Source: AG41 sp035943095 (GTDB lineage Bacteria > Gemmatimonadota > Gemmatimonadetes > Gemmatimonadales > GWC2-71-9). Taken from it: DNA of 7,328 bases. Under the pieces are notes generated by a model. The model had not been told where the DNA came from. It saw only the letters and a program-made list of their open reading frames with translations, and made no database searches. Positions 1 through 6,622 of the stretch are shown piece after piece. Both the position numbers and the translations under genes were made by a program. Each line of letters opens with the position of its first letter. The stretch's first letter is position 1. The stretch covers positions 1 to 7,328 of the forward strand of contig DASZCN010000026.1 in NCBI GenBank assembly GCA_035943095.1, read 5' to 3'.

Positions 1-3000
1 GCCGGAGCGAATCGTGCCGTCGAAGTTCAGGAAGGTCCCGACGCCGGGGTCCCTGAAGTTGTCGGCGTTGGTCACATTGAAGATCTCGATGAGCGCCTCG
101 AGCTGACCCCGCGGGCCGGCTGCGAAGGGGCGGGAGATCCGAATGTCCCACGAGAAGTACGCGTTGTCCTTTCGGAGCGTGTTGCGCAGGAGAATGCTGC
201 CATCCGCGCAGATCCGGTCCGCCGGGCCGTTCGCCCGGCTCCCCGCCGGGGGTGCGAACGGGTTGCCCGGGCGCGGACCGCAGCTCGCCGACGCCGGCTG
301 GGCCGAGTAGTAGCTGACCCGGTTGTTCAGATAGAATCCAAACACCTTGGACAACACCCAGGCATTGACGCGGTGCCGCTGGTCGCGGTCGCTCCAATTG
401 TATTCCTTTTGGAGCGAGTCGACCTGGGCGTAGCGGAACGTGAACGGGTCACGCTCGTTGTCGTCGTCCGACTTGTCGAACGACAACGTGTAGTTGACGT
501 CGAACTGGAAGTTCGGGTCGAGCACGCGCTTCAGGCCCACGGTGACACCGTTGTAACGGGATTTCGCGCTACTCTCCACGGTGAACAGCGAGCCAATCCC
601 AGCAGGCCCGGACCCGAACGGACTGCCGAAGACCGGGTCGTTCCGGTTGATGAACCGCGTCAAGTGGTCTGTGCGCGCATGGGTGTAGCTGATCGACGCC
701 GCGAGATCGCCGGCGAGCTGGCGTTCGTAGCCAGCCGTGATGCTCAATGTCCGCGGATTCTGGAAGTTGCGATCTACCACGTACACCGTGGGCTGGAACG
801 GCACGCCGGTGGACAAGGGGAGCAGGCTATCGAACGCCGGGGGCGGCAAGAATCCCACGGTGGCGCTCGAGCCGAAGAGTGTCTGCCCTAGCGATCCATT
901 CGTGCTGCGGACGCTCGCCAGGTTCAGGGCCGGAATGCGGGCGTAGTAGAGTCCAGCGTCGAAACGGAACACCTGCTGCCCGTCGGCGTTTGGGTCCCAC
1001 GCGATCCCCAACCTCGGCTGCCACATCTTCTTGTCGGACGGGATCGTGCCATCCGAGGGGAACGTGAACCGTCCCTGCGCATTCACCACGGTCGAATCGA
1101 TCCAGGGGTGGAAGAACACCTGCGAGGGCGGGGTGATCGGATCGGGCTCGATCTGGGCTTCCCACCGTAACCCGTAGTTGACCGTCAGCTTGGGCGAGGG
1201 TTTCCAAGTGTCCTGGAGATATACGGCGAACTCGTTCTCGGGGATCGTCTGCGTGCCCGCCTGCTCCACGGTGTTCGACCCGACGCCTGACTGCTGCAAG
1301 TACAGGAGCACGGGGCCGGTGATCGTGGCGGTTCCAGCGCAATTGAACGCCGGATAGACGCCGCTCGTCCCGTCCGAGCATTCGATGTAATGCGAGCCTT
1401 GATTGACGAAATTCTCGAACCCGTGAACGCTCGAGAACGCCATCCGGCCGCCGGCGAATCCAATGAACACCTGTGTGGTGGAGGTCCGGTTCCACTCTCC
1501 ACCGAACTTGATCAAGTGGTTCCCGCGCGAAATGGACACGTTGTCGAGCAGCTGCACGCGCGTGTCGTGATCATCCCGGATCGGCAGGAAGAACGGCAAG
1601 CCGAATCGGAATGAATTCAGCGGGTCGACGTCGGTGTCGTGGAACGGCACCCCCGAGCCGAAGATCGATGACACGCCGGTGGTGTCGCCCAGATGGTTGT
1701 TGGGCCCGTCATACGGGCGGGGCCGATCCTCCCGGGCGAACTGAAAGCGCAGCTCGTTGGACACGCGGGACGATAGGAACGACTGCAGGCTCCCGTTCAC
1801 GGCGTGGGAGTGACTCTGCTCCAGGCCGTTGGCGCTCGCACCCCACGTGTCCACGTCGAACGTGCCGTTCTGCTGCTCGGCCCAGGTGTAGTTGTACTTG
1901 AGCGAGAGCGTGTTGTTCTCCGAAAGCCGGAAGTCGAACTTCGCGAGCGCCGCGCGCGCGTCGTTGGTGCGCGAGATCGGGCCGAAGTCGTTGCCGAGCT
2001 CGGGATAGCGGGCGCCCAGGAACGTCTTGAGTGAGTCGAGCTGTGGGCTCGACGGCCGCGTCTTCTGCTTGACGTCGTTATAGATCTGCTGATCGTAGGC
2101 GAGGAAATAGAAGACGCGGTCGCGCTTGATCGGGCCACCCAGCGTGAACCCGAACTGGTGCTGTGAGAAGTCCGGGTTGAACGTCTCGGTGGCGCCGGTG
2201 GGGAACGTGTGGGTCGGCGAGCCCGACAACGCATCGAACTTGCCGAAGTAATGGAGCGACCCCTTGGTCTCGTTCGTGCCGGACTTCGTGATTACGTTCA
2301 CGAAGCCTCCGGACGAGCGTCCGAACTCCGCGTTGGCCCCGCCCGCCACGACGACCAGCTCCTGCACCGCGTCCAGGTTGAACGTGAACGCCGGCCGCTG
2401 CCCGCCGCGCTGCTCACCGAAGAACGAGTTATTGAAATCCGCCCCGTCCACGGAAACGTTGTTGTGGATGCCCCGCTGGCCCGCCACGGTGAGCTCGTCC
2501 CCATCCGGTCCCTGGACGATCGCGACGTTGGGCGTGAGCAATGTGAGGTTGATGTAGTTGCGCCCATTGTTCGGCAGCCCCGACACCACCTGAGCGGCGA
2601 GCGGCGTGGCCGCTTCCGATTGCGTCACTTCCACGACCGGTCGCGTGGCCTCGACCGTCACCGGCGCGAGCGTGACGGCGGCCAGCTGCAGCTGCAGCGG
2701 CACCGTTTCGCCGACGCCCAACGGGATCCCGGTCCGCTTGGCCTCCGCAAACCCCACGGCACGCGCCGTGGCGTCGTAGGTGCCGAGGGGAAGCAGGGTG
2801 CCCGTGAAGTTGCCGGCCGCATCGGTCGTGAGCGTGCGCGTGAAGTTCGTCTGCGTTTCGTGCAGGATGACCTGCGCGTTGGCGACGGGTGCGCCGCTCG
2901 GATCGGTGACCACGCCGCGAATGATGCCGGTGGTGGCCTGCCCTTGGGCGCCAAGCGACGGGGGGGAACCGAGCACCACGAGCGCCGCGCCGACCAAAAG

Positions 3001-3039
3001 GACGGGCAGGCGCCCAAAGAAACGCGTACCGAACGTCAT
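1..3039 (-). CDS. Oar-like TonB-dependent receptor with N-terminal carboxypeptidase-regulatory domain, 3' end outside window
   Basis: The frame is open from the ATG at 3037-3039 to the left edge, giving 1013 residues and no stop, so the C-terminus is missing. Residues 1 to about 32 look like a signal peptide: basic start, then a hydrophobic stretch PVLLVGAALVVLGSPP ending near GAQ. Residues about 38-115 are a CarboxypepD_reg-like beta-sandwich (GIIRGVVTDPSGAPVANAQV, then DAAGNFTGTLLPLGTYDATA). A plug follows, with GLPNNGRNY at about 154-162, a VDGADFNN segment, and EFGRSSGGFVNVITKSGTNE at about 238-257. The rest reads as outer-membrane barrel strands alternating with long loops, including paired cysteines at 554/567 and 920/944. 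The last residues (FNVTNADNFRDPGVGTFLNF) are typical of the region just before the final strand, so roughly 20 residues are probably lost. The family performs TonB-energised uptake across the outer membrane; the substrate cannot be read from sequence. It diverges from polX. Family call is secure. Confidence 0.95.
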   Translation of the reverse strand, partial: MTFGTRFFGRLPVLLVGAALVVLGSPPSLGAQGQATTGIIRGVVTDPSGAPVANAQVILHETQTNFTRTLTTDAAGNFTGTLLPLGTYDATARAVGFAEAKRTGIPLGVGETVPLQLQLAAVTLAPVTVEATRPVVEVTQSEAATPLAAQVVSGLPNNGRNYINLTLLTPNVAIVQGPDGDELTVAGQRGIHNNVSVDGADFNNSFFGEQRGGQRPAFTFNLDAVQELVVVAGGANAEFGRSSGGFVNVITKSGTNETKGSLHYFGKFDALSGSPTHTFPTGATETFNPDFSQHQFGFTLGGPIKRDRVFYFLAYDQQIYNDVKQKTRPSSPQLDSLKTFLGARYPELGNDFGPISRTNDARAALAKFDFRLSENNTLSLKYNYTWAEQQNGTFDVDTWGASANGLEQSHSHAVNGSLQSFLSSRVSNELRFQFAREDRPRPYDGPNNHLGDTTGVSSIFGSGVPFHDTDVDPLNSFRFGLPFFLPIRDDHDTRVQLLDNVSISRGNHLIKFGGEWNRTSTTQVFIGFAGGRMAFSSVHGFENFVNQGSHYIECSDGTSGVYPAFNCAGTATITGPVLLYLQQSGVGSNTVEQAGTQTIPENEFAVYLQDTWKPSPKLTVNYGLRWEAQIEPDPITPPSQVFFHPWIDSTVVNAQGRFTFPSDGTIPSDKKMWQPRLGIAWDPNADGQQVFRFDAGLYYARIPALNLASVRSTNGSLGQTLFGSSATVGFLPPPAFDSLLPLSTGVPFQPTVYVVDRNFQNPRTLSITAGYERQLAGDLAASISYTHARTDHLTRFINRNDPVFGSPFGSGPAGIGSLFTVESSAKSRYNGVTVGLKRVLDPNFQFDVNYTLSFDKSDDDNERDPFTFRYAQVDSLQKEYNWSDRDQRHRVNAWVLSKVFGFYLNNRVSYYSAQPASASCGPRPGNPFAPPAGSRANGPADRICADGSILLRNTLRKDNAYFSWDIRISRPFAAGPRGQLEALIEIFNVTNADNFRDPGVGTFLNFDGTIRSG

Positions 3040-3048
3040 GGCCCAGAG

Positions 3049-3053
3049 CCTCC
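3049..3053 (-). promoter_or_regulatory. Shine-Dalgarno sequence of the TonB-dependent receptor
   Basis: Read on the minus strand, GGAGG lies 9 nt upstream of the ATG at 3037-3039. It supports this ATG as the start, placing the signal peptide at the N-terminus. Confidence 0.75.
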
Positions 3054-3081
3054 GGAGGGTGAGGTGCGCAAGGGCGGGGTT

Positions 3082-3110
3082 GAATTAGCACCCGATTGGA
3101 ACGGGCGCAA
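3082..3110 (-). promoter_or_regulatory. possible sigma-70-like promoter for the receptor gene
   Basis: On the minus strand TTGCGC (3105-3110) and TAATTC (3082-3087) are separated by exactly 17 nt. This lies about 45 nt upstream of the receptor start, in the only spacer available for a promoter. The -35 is fair, but TAATTC is a weak -10, and promoter rules for this lineage are uncertain. Tentative. Confidence 0.25.
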
Positions 3111-3116
3111 GAAGTC

Positions 3117-3176
3117 GGTAGAGGACGGTAGACCTTGACCTCTTCCGTCTTCTGCCGTCCTCTACCATCCTCTACC
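3117..3176. repeat. decamer repeat array in inverted arrangement (possible hairpin) between the divergent receptor and polX genes
   Basis: Read on the minus strand from 3176, four consecutive 10-nt units appear: GGTAGAGGAT, GGTAGAGGAC, GGCAGAAGAC and GGAAGAGGTC (ending at 3137). On the plus strand 3117-3132 carries the same unit plus six bases (GGTAGAGGAC GGTAGA). The plus and minus copies face each other, so 3117-3132 can pair with 3151-3166 over 16 bp. Fifteen of these pairs are Watson-Crick and one is T-G (a wobble in RNA), and the loop is 18 nt. The last unit (3167-3176) offers an alternative pairing partner. The array lies between two divergent starts, so it is not a terminator for either gene. 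It forms the pyrimidine-rich leader of polX. Function is unknown; it could be a dispersed intergenic repeat or a regulatory hairpin. Confidence 0.8.
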
Positions 3177-3184
3177 CACCGCCC

Positions 3185-4909
3185 ATGCAGAATCCCGACA
3201 TCGCCCGCCTGTTCGACGAAGTGGCGGACCTCCTCGAGATCCAGGACGCGAACCCGTTCCGGGTGCGCGCCTACCGCAATGCGGCCCGCACGATTCGGGA
3301 TTTTCCCGAGCCGATCGCCGAGCTGGTGCGTGGCGCCACCAAAAACCTCACGGACATCCCGGGTATCGGCGAGGACCTAGCCGAGAAAATCGGCGACATC
3401 GTCACCACCGGGGAGCTGCCGCTCCGCAAGCAGCTCGCGGCGAAGCTGCCCGCCGGCTTGCTCGACCTGCTGCGCATCCCCGGCCTCGGTCCGAAGCGCG
3501 TGAAGCTCCTCTACAAGAAACTCAAGGTGAAATCGGCCGCCGACCTGGCGAAGGCGCTCGACTCCGGCAAGGTCCAAAAGCTCAAGGGTTTCGGACCCAA
3601 GATGGAGGAGAAGATGCGCGCCGGCCTCGGACAGGCGCAGGTGACCGAACGGCGCATGCTCCTGAACGAAGCCGAAACCCAGGCCCTGGCCATCGTGGGG
3701 TACCTGAAGGCGGGCGGCCGCGTGCGCCAGATCGAGGTCGCCGGGAGCTATCGGCGCCGCCGCGAGACGATCGGCGATCTCGACATCCTCGTGACCTCGG
3801 ACGCGACCGCCGCCGTGATGAACCGGTTCGTCGCGTACGGCGAGGTGGCTGAGGTCGTCTCGAAGGGCGAGACGCGCTCGACGGTCAAGCTCTCGGGCGG
3901 GTTACAAGTCGATCTGCGAGCCGTGGAGCCCGCGGCCTACGGAGCGGCATTGCAATACTTCACCGGCTCCAAGGCGCACAACGTGGAGCTGCGCAAGATC
4001 GCCCAGGAGCACGGCTACAAGCTCAACGAATACGGCCTGTTCAAGGGCACCCGCCGCGTGGCCGGCAAGACCGAGCAGGAGATCTACGAAAAGCTCGGCC
4101 TCGACTGGATCCCACCGGAGCTGCGGGAGGCACGGGGCGAGATCGCGCTGGCCCGCGAGCACCGCCTCCCGCACCTCGTGGACGTGTTGGACATCCGCGG
4201 CGACCTGCAGATGCATACGAGCGCGACCGATGGGAAAGGAACCATCGAGGACATGGCGCACGCCGCGCGCGCCCTGAACTACCAGTACATCGCGATCACC
4301 GACCACTCGAAGCGTGTGACAATGGCACTCGGATTCGACGCCAAACGGCTGCGGGAGCAGTGGCGCACCATCGACGAGCTGAACGCGACGAGCCGGGGTC
4401 TTATCATCCTGAAGAGCATCGAGCTGGACATCCTCGAGAATGGCAAGCTCGACCTCCCCGACGACGTGCTGGCCGAAGCGGACTACGTCGTGGCGACGAT
4501 CCACTACGGTCTCACCCAGACCGAGAAGGAGCTCACGCGGCGGCTCGTCGGCGCGGCCGAGCACCCGTGGGTGGACGCGATCGGCCATCCCACCGGGCGC
4601 ATGCTCGGCAGGCGCGAGTCCTACCGGTTCGACTTCGATGCCCTCGTGCGCGCCTGCGTGACCCATGGGTGCGCGCTCGAGCTCGACGGGCATCCCGAGC
4701 GGATGGACCTGCCGGACACCCTGGCCGCCGCCGCGAAGAAGCACGGCGCGCGCTTCGTGCTGTCCACCGACAGTCACCAACCCGGGAATCTGCAGTTCAT
4801 GAAGTACGCGGTGGATCTGGCGCGGCGGGCCGGCCTGGAGGCCGGCGACATCCTCAATACGAGGCCGCTGGCCGAATTTCGGAGGGAGCTGAAACGGGCG
4901 AAGGGATGA
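3185..4909 (+). CDS. polX: DNA polymerase/3'-5' exonuclease PolX (Pol-beta domain plus PHP domain)
   Basis: This 574-residue protein has the usual length and layout of bacterial family X polymerases, which fill short gaps in base-excision repair and trim 3' ends. Residues 1 to about 75 are the 8-kDa DNA-binding region. Helix-hairpin-helix motifs are visible at about 55-69 (IPGIGEDLAEKI), 98-110 (IPGLGPKRVKLL) and 133-144 (LKGFGPKMEEKM). The palm has GSYRRRRETIGDLDIL with metal-binding D198 and D200, and D243 in VDLRAVEP. The C-terminal PHP domain starts near 338. Its likely metal ligands are H344, D349, H374 (TDHS), E413 (IELD), H440 (IHYG), H468 (GHPTGR), D529 and H531 (STDSH). Q342 sits where many PHP proteins have the first His of the HxH pair. 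The start is the first ATG matching the family N-terminus (MQNPDIARLFDEVADLLE); no Shine-Dalgarno sequence precedes it. The 3' end overlaps convergent rnhB by 56 bp. Call is secure. Confidence 0.96.
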   Translation: MQNPDIARLFDEVADLLEIQDANPFRVRAYRNAARTIRDFPEPIAELVRGATKNLTDIPGIGEDLAEKIGDIVTTGELPLRKQLAAKLPAGLLDLLRIPGLGPKRVKLLYKKLKVKSAADLAKALDSGKVQKLKGFGPKMEEKMRAGLGQAQVTERRMLLNEAETQALAIVGYLKAGGRVRQIEVAGSYRRRRETIGDLDILVTSDATAAVMNRFVAYGEVAEVVSKGETRSTVKLSGGLQVDLRAVEPAAYGAALQYFTGSKAHNVELRKIAQEHGYKLNEYGLFKGTRRVAGKTEQEIYEKLGLDWIPPELREARGEIALAREHRLPHLVDVLDIRGDLQMHTSATDGKGTIEDMAHAARALNYQYIAITDHSKRVTMALGFDAKRLREQWRTIDELNATSRGLIILKSIELDILENGKLDLPDDVLAEADYVVATIHYGLTQTEKELTRRLVGAAEHPWVDAIGHPTGRMLGRRESYRFDFDALVRACVTHGCALELDGHPERMDLPDTLAAAAKKHGARFVLSTDSHQPGNLQFMKYAVDLARRAGLEAGDILNTRPLAEFRRELKRAKG

Positions 4910-5531
4910 GCTCGAGCTGAACGACCGGGGCAAAGCTCTTTCGGTGATGAACCGTGAAGCCAAACATCGCGAGGGCGGCCAGGTGATCGGGTGTGCCGTA
5001 TCCCTTGTTGCTCGCCCAGGCGTATCGCGGGTGCCGTCCGCCGAGCAGCTCCATCAATCGGTCGCGCACGGTTTTCGCGATCACGGAGGCGGCGGCGATC
5101 GAATGGCAGTGCGCGTCGCCATCCACGATCGCCTCGTGCGGACGGCCCAGCTCGGGACAGGGTAAGCCGTCCACGAGTACGACGTCCGGCCTGATGGCCA
5201 GGCGGGCGAGCGCGCGTCGCATCGCGAGGATGCTCGCGCGCCGGATATTGAACCGGTCGATCTCACGCACGCTCGCCGCCCCGACCCCGATGGCGAGCGC
5301 CCGGGCCCGCACCACCAGCGCCAGCCGGCTCCGCTTGGCGGGTGGGAGCAGCTTCGAGTCCCGCAGGCCGCGGATCACCTTGCAGTAGGGCGGAAACACG
5401 ACGGCCGCGGCCACCACTGGACCAGCCAGGGGACCGCGGCCTGCTTCGTCGACACCGGCGACGAGTCCCCCCCCGCCCCCCGCTTGCCAGAACGCGATCT
5501 CGCGCTCGAGCGTCGGGCGGGGGCCTCTCAC
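4854..5531 (-). CDS. rnhB: ribonuclease HII
   Basis: It cleaves the RNA strand of RNA-DNA hybrids and single ribonucleotides embedded in DNA. From the GTG at 5529-5531 the product is 225 residues, normal for the family. The first motif is GVDEAGRGPLAGPV with catalytic D28 and E29. The third acid is D121 in VVLVDG and the fourth D139 in VDGDAHCHSIAAASVIAKTVRD. NKGYGTPDHLAAL and HHRKSFAPV are the usual C-terminal motifs. The GTG overlaps the rplS stop as GTGA, indicating coupled translation. The frame is open further upstream (to 5774), but that part lies inside rplS and lacks RNase HII features, and no ATG/GTG/TTG lies between this GTG and the DEAGRG motif. About 22 residues follow FAPV, and most of that tail is encoded inside the 3' end of polX. 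Near the N-terminus there is a pure glycine run (GGGGG) encoded by long G tracts. Last gene of the operon seen here. Confidence 0.95.
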   Translation of the reverse strand: MRGPRPTLEREIAFWQAGGGGGLVAGVDEAGRGPLAGPVVAAAVVFPPYCKVIRGLRDSKLLPPAKRSRLALVVRARALAIGVGAASVREIDRFNIRRASILAMRRALARLAIRPDVVLVDGLPCPELGRPHEAIVDGDAHCHSIAAASVIAKTVRDRLMELLGGRHPRYAWASNKGYGTPDHLAALAMFGFTVHHRKSFAPVVQLELIPSPVSAPSEIRPAASY

Positions 5532-5908
5532 GCCTCTTGTTTCTCCGCCGTCTCGGGAACCGTCACGCCGCGCTTCTCGCGGATCCGCGCCGCCTTGCCC
5601 GCCAGCCGCCGCAGGAAGTAAAGCTTGGCGCGGCGCACCCGACCCTTCCGCACCATCTCGATCTCCGCGATGGAGGGCGAATGGAGCGGAAAGATGCGCT
5701 CCACGCCCACGCCCGCCGAGATCTTCCGGACGGTGAACGTCTCGTTGATCCCGCCGCCGCGGCGACCGATGCACACCCCCTCGAACGCCTGGAGCCGCTC
5801 TTTGTCGCCTTCACGCACGCGCACCATTACGCGCACGGTGTCGCCCGGGGAGAACGCCGCGATGTTGGTCTTGAGTCCCTCGCGGTCAACCCCTCGCAGT
5901 TTGTCCAT
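5528..5908 (-). CDS. rplS: 50S ribosomal protein L19 (bL19)
   Basis: The 126-residue product matches bL19, a 50S protein located at the interface between the subunits. The diagnostic stretch is AFSPGDTVRVMVRVREGDKE, then ERLQAFEGVCIGRRGGGINE, TFTVRKISAGVGVERIFPLH, SPSIAEIEMVRKGRVRRAKL and YFLRRLAGKAARIREKR. It is about 10 residues longer than common homologues because of a short tail (GVTVPETAEKQEA). The ATG at 5906-5908 has GAGGA 7 nt upstream. The stop TGA overlaps the GTG start of rnhB. trmD ends 27 nt upstream. Order trmD-rplS-rnhB is widely conserved. Confidence 0.97.
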   Translation of the reverse strand: MDKLRGVDREGLKTNIAAFSPGDTVRVMVRVREGDKERLQAFEGVCIGRRGGGINETFTVRKISAGVGVERIFPLHSPSIAEIEMVRKGRVRRAKLYFLRRLAGKAARIREKRGVTVPETAEKQEA

Positions 5909-5913
5909 GACTG

Positions 5914-5945
5914 TATCCTCTAACCGTCTGGCCGTCTAACCGTCT
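5914..5945 (-). repeat. octamer tandem repeat (AGACGGYY) across the trmD-rplS junction
   Basis: Read on the minus strand, four consecutive 8-nt units occur: AGACGGTT (5945-5938), AGACGGCC (5937-5930), AGACGGTT (5929-5922) and the diverged AGAGGATA (5921-5914). The first unit contains the last codons and the TAG stop of trmD (5936-5938). The last unit contains the rplS Shine-Dalgarno sequence. An 8-bp palindrome GTCTAGAC (5942-5949) abuts the array. The units resemble the decamer repeat near 3117-3176 (shared AGAGGA and ACGG cores), so both may belong to one intergenic repeat family; that link is inference. Confidence 0.75.
5916..5920 (-). promoter_or_regulatory. Shine-Dalgarno sequence of rplS, formed by a repeat unit
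   Basis: GAGGA on the minus strand lies 7 nt upstream of the rplS ATG (5906-5908) and is part of the last, diverged octamer unit. It fixes the rplS start. Confidence 0.7.
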
Positions 5946-6622
5946 AGACCTAGTTTGTCCCACAGATCGGGCCGTCGTTCGCGCGTCAACCGCTCCGCTT
6001 CCGCCTCGCGCCATCGCGCGATTTGCTCATGATCGCCGCTCAACAATACGGCCGGGACATCCATTCCGCGATAGCTCGGCGGCCGCGTGTAGCTCGGCGC
6101 CGCGAGCAGGCCGTCGTAATGCGAGTCCGTCGCGGCGGATTCGTGATCCCCCAGCGCGCCCGGCACCAGCCGCACCACCGCGTCGAGCACGCAGAGCGCC
6201 GCCGGCTCACCCCCGGACAGCACGAAGTCTCCGAGCGAGAGCTCTTCGGCGCCGAGGCCATCCGCTACCCGCTGATCTACGTCCTTGTAGTGCCCGCAGA
6301 GCAGCGTCAGCTCACTCACCAGCGAAAACCGCACGGCGTCACGATGTGTGAACGCCCGGCCGCGCGCCGACAGCAGCACGATCGGCGGCCCGGCCTCGAG
6401 GTCCTCGACGGCCTGGAAGAAGGGCTCGGGCTTGAGCACCATGCCCGCTCCCCCGCCGTAGGGGGTGTCGTCCACGGTCTTGTGCCGGTCGTGCGTATAC
6501 TCGCGCAGCTGCACCACCTGGTACCGCACGAGTCCCCGCTCCGCCGCCCGACCCAGAATGCTGGCCCGGAGCGATGCCTCGAACACCTCCGGGAACAGCG
6601 TCACAACGTTAATCGTCAGCAT
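5936..6622 (-). CDS. trmD: tRNA (guanine-N1-)-methyltransferase TrmD
   Basis: TrmD methylates N1 of G37 next to the anticodon using S-adenosylmethionine, which prevents +1 frameshifting. From the ATG at 6620-6622 it is 228 residues and begins MLTINVVTLFPEVF, aligning with the family N-terminus. An ATG three codons upstream (6629-6631) is also in frame but has no Shine-Dalgarno sequence. Visible motifs are HDRHKTVDDTPYGGGAGMVL (residues 44-63), the trefoil-knot region LLCGHYKDVDQRV (107-119), SLGDFVLSGGEPAA (129-142), R151 in VVRLVPGALG, D166 in ESAATDSHYDG, and YTRPPSYRGMDVPAVLLSGDHEQIARWR (178-205). R151 and D166 correspond to the conserved catalytic Arg and Asp of the family. In the knot, most enzymes have YEG where this one has YKD (112-114). 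It overlaps the end of rimM by 14 bp. Slightly short at the C-terminus compared with the E. coli enzyme. Confidence 0.96.
   Translation of the reverse strand: MLTINVVTLFPEVFEASLRASILGRAAERGLVRYQVVQLREYTHDRHKTVDDTPYGGGAGMVLKPEPFFQAVEDLEAGPPIVLLSARGRAFTHRDAVRFSLVSELTLLCGHYKDVDQRVADGLGAEELSLGDFVLSGGEPAALCVLDAVVRLVPGALGDHESAATDSHYDGLLAAPSYTRPPSYRGMDVPAVLLSGDHEQIARWREAEAERLTRERRPDLWDKLGLDG

Noticed and set aside
2209..3138. 309-codon plus-strand open frame opposite the receptor gene
   Set aside because: It is antisense to a clear signal peptide, regulatory domain and plug, and its product is Arg-rich with no recognisable domain; a high-GC shadow frame.
3117..3166. Hairpin as a rho-independent terminator
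   Set aside because: It lies between two divergent starts rather than after a gene, has an 18-nt loop and no T-tract.
3135..3168. TTGACC (3135-3140) with TACCAT (3163-3168) as a sigma-70 promoter for polX
   Set aside because: The spacing is 22 nt, too long for a standard promoter; only the TACCAT box is mentioned as a weak possibility.
3117..3176. CRISPR array
   Set aside because: Units are 10 nt, directly adjacent without spacers, and no cas genes are present.
4909..4918. Perfect palindrome AGCTCGAGCT at the polX stop as terminator or operator
   Set aside because: It has no loop, no T-run and only 10 bp; such palindromes are expected by chance, and it lies inside the rnhB coding sequence.
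3902..4963. 353-codon minus-strand open frame opposite polX
   Set aside because: It mirrors the polX palm and PHP codons and has no domain signature, so it is a shadow frame.
5532..5774. 81-codon N-terminal extension of RNase HII
   Set aside because: The frame is open but lies within rplS, is Arg/Gly-rich and lacks RNase HII similarity; the GTG at 5531 overlapping the rplS stop gives the normal length.
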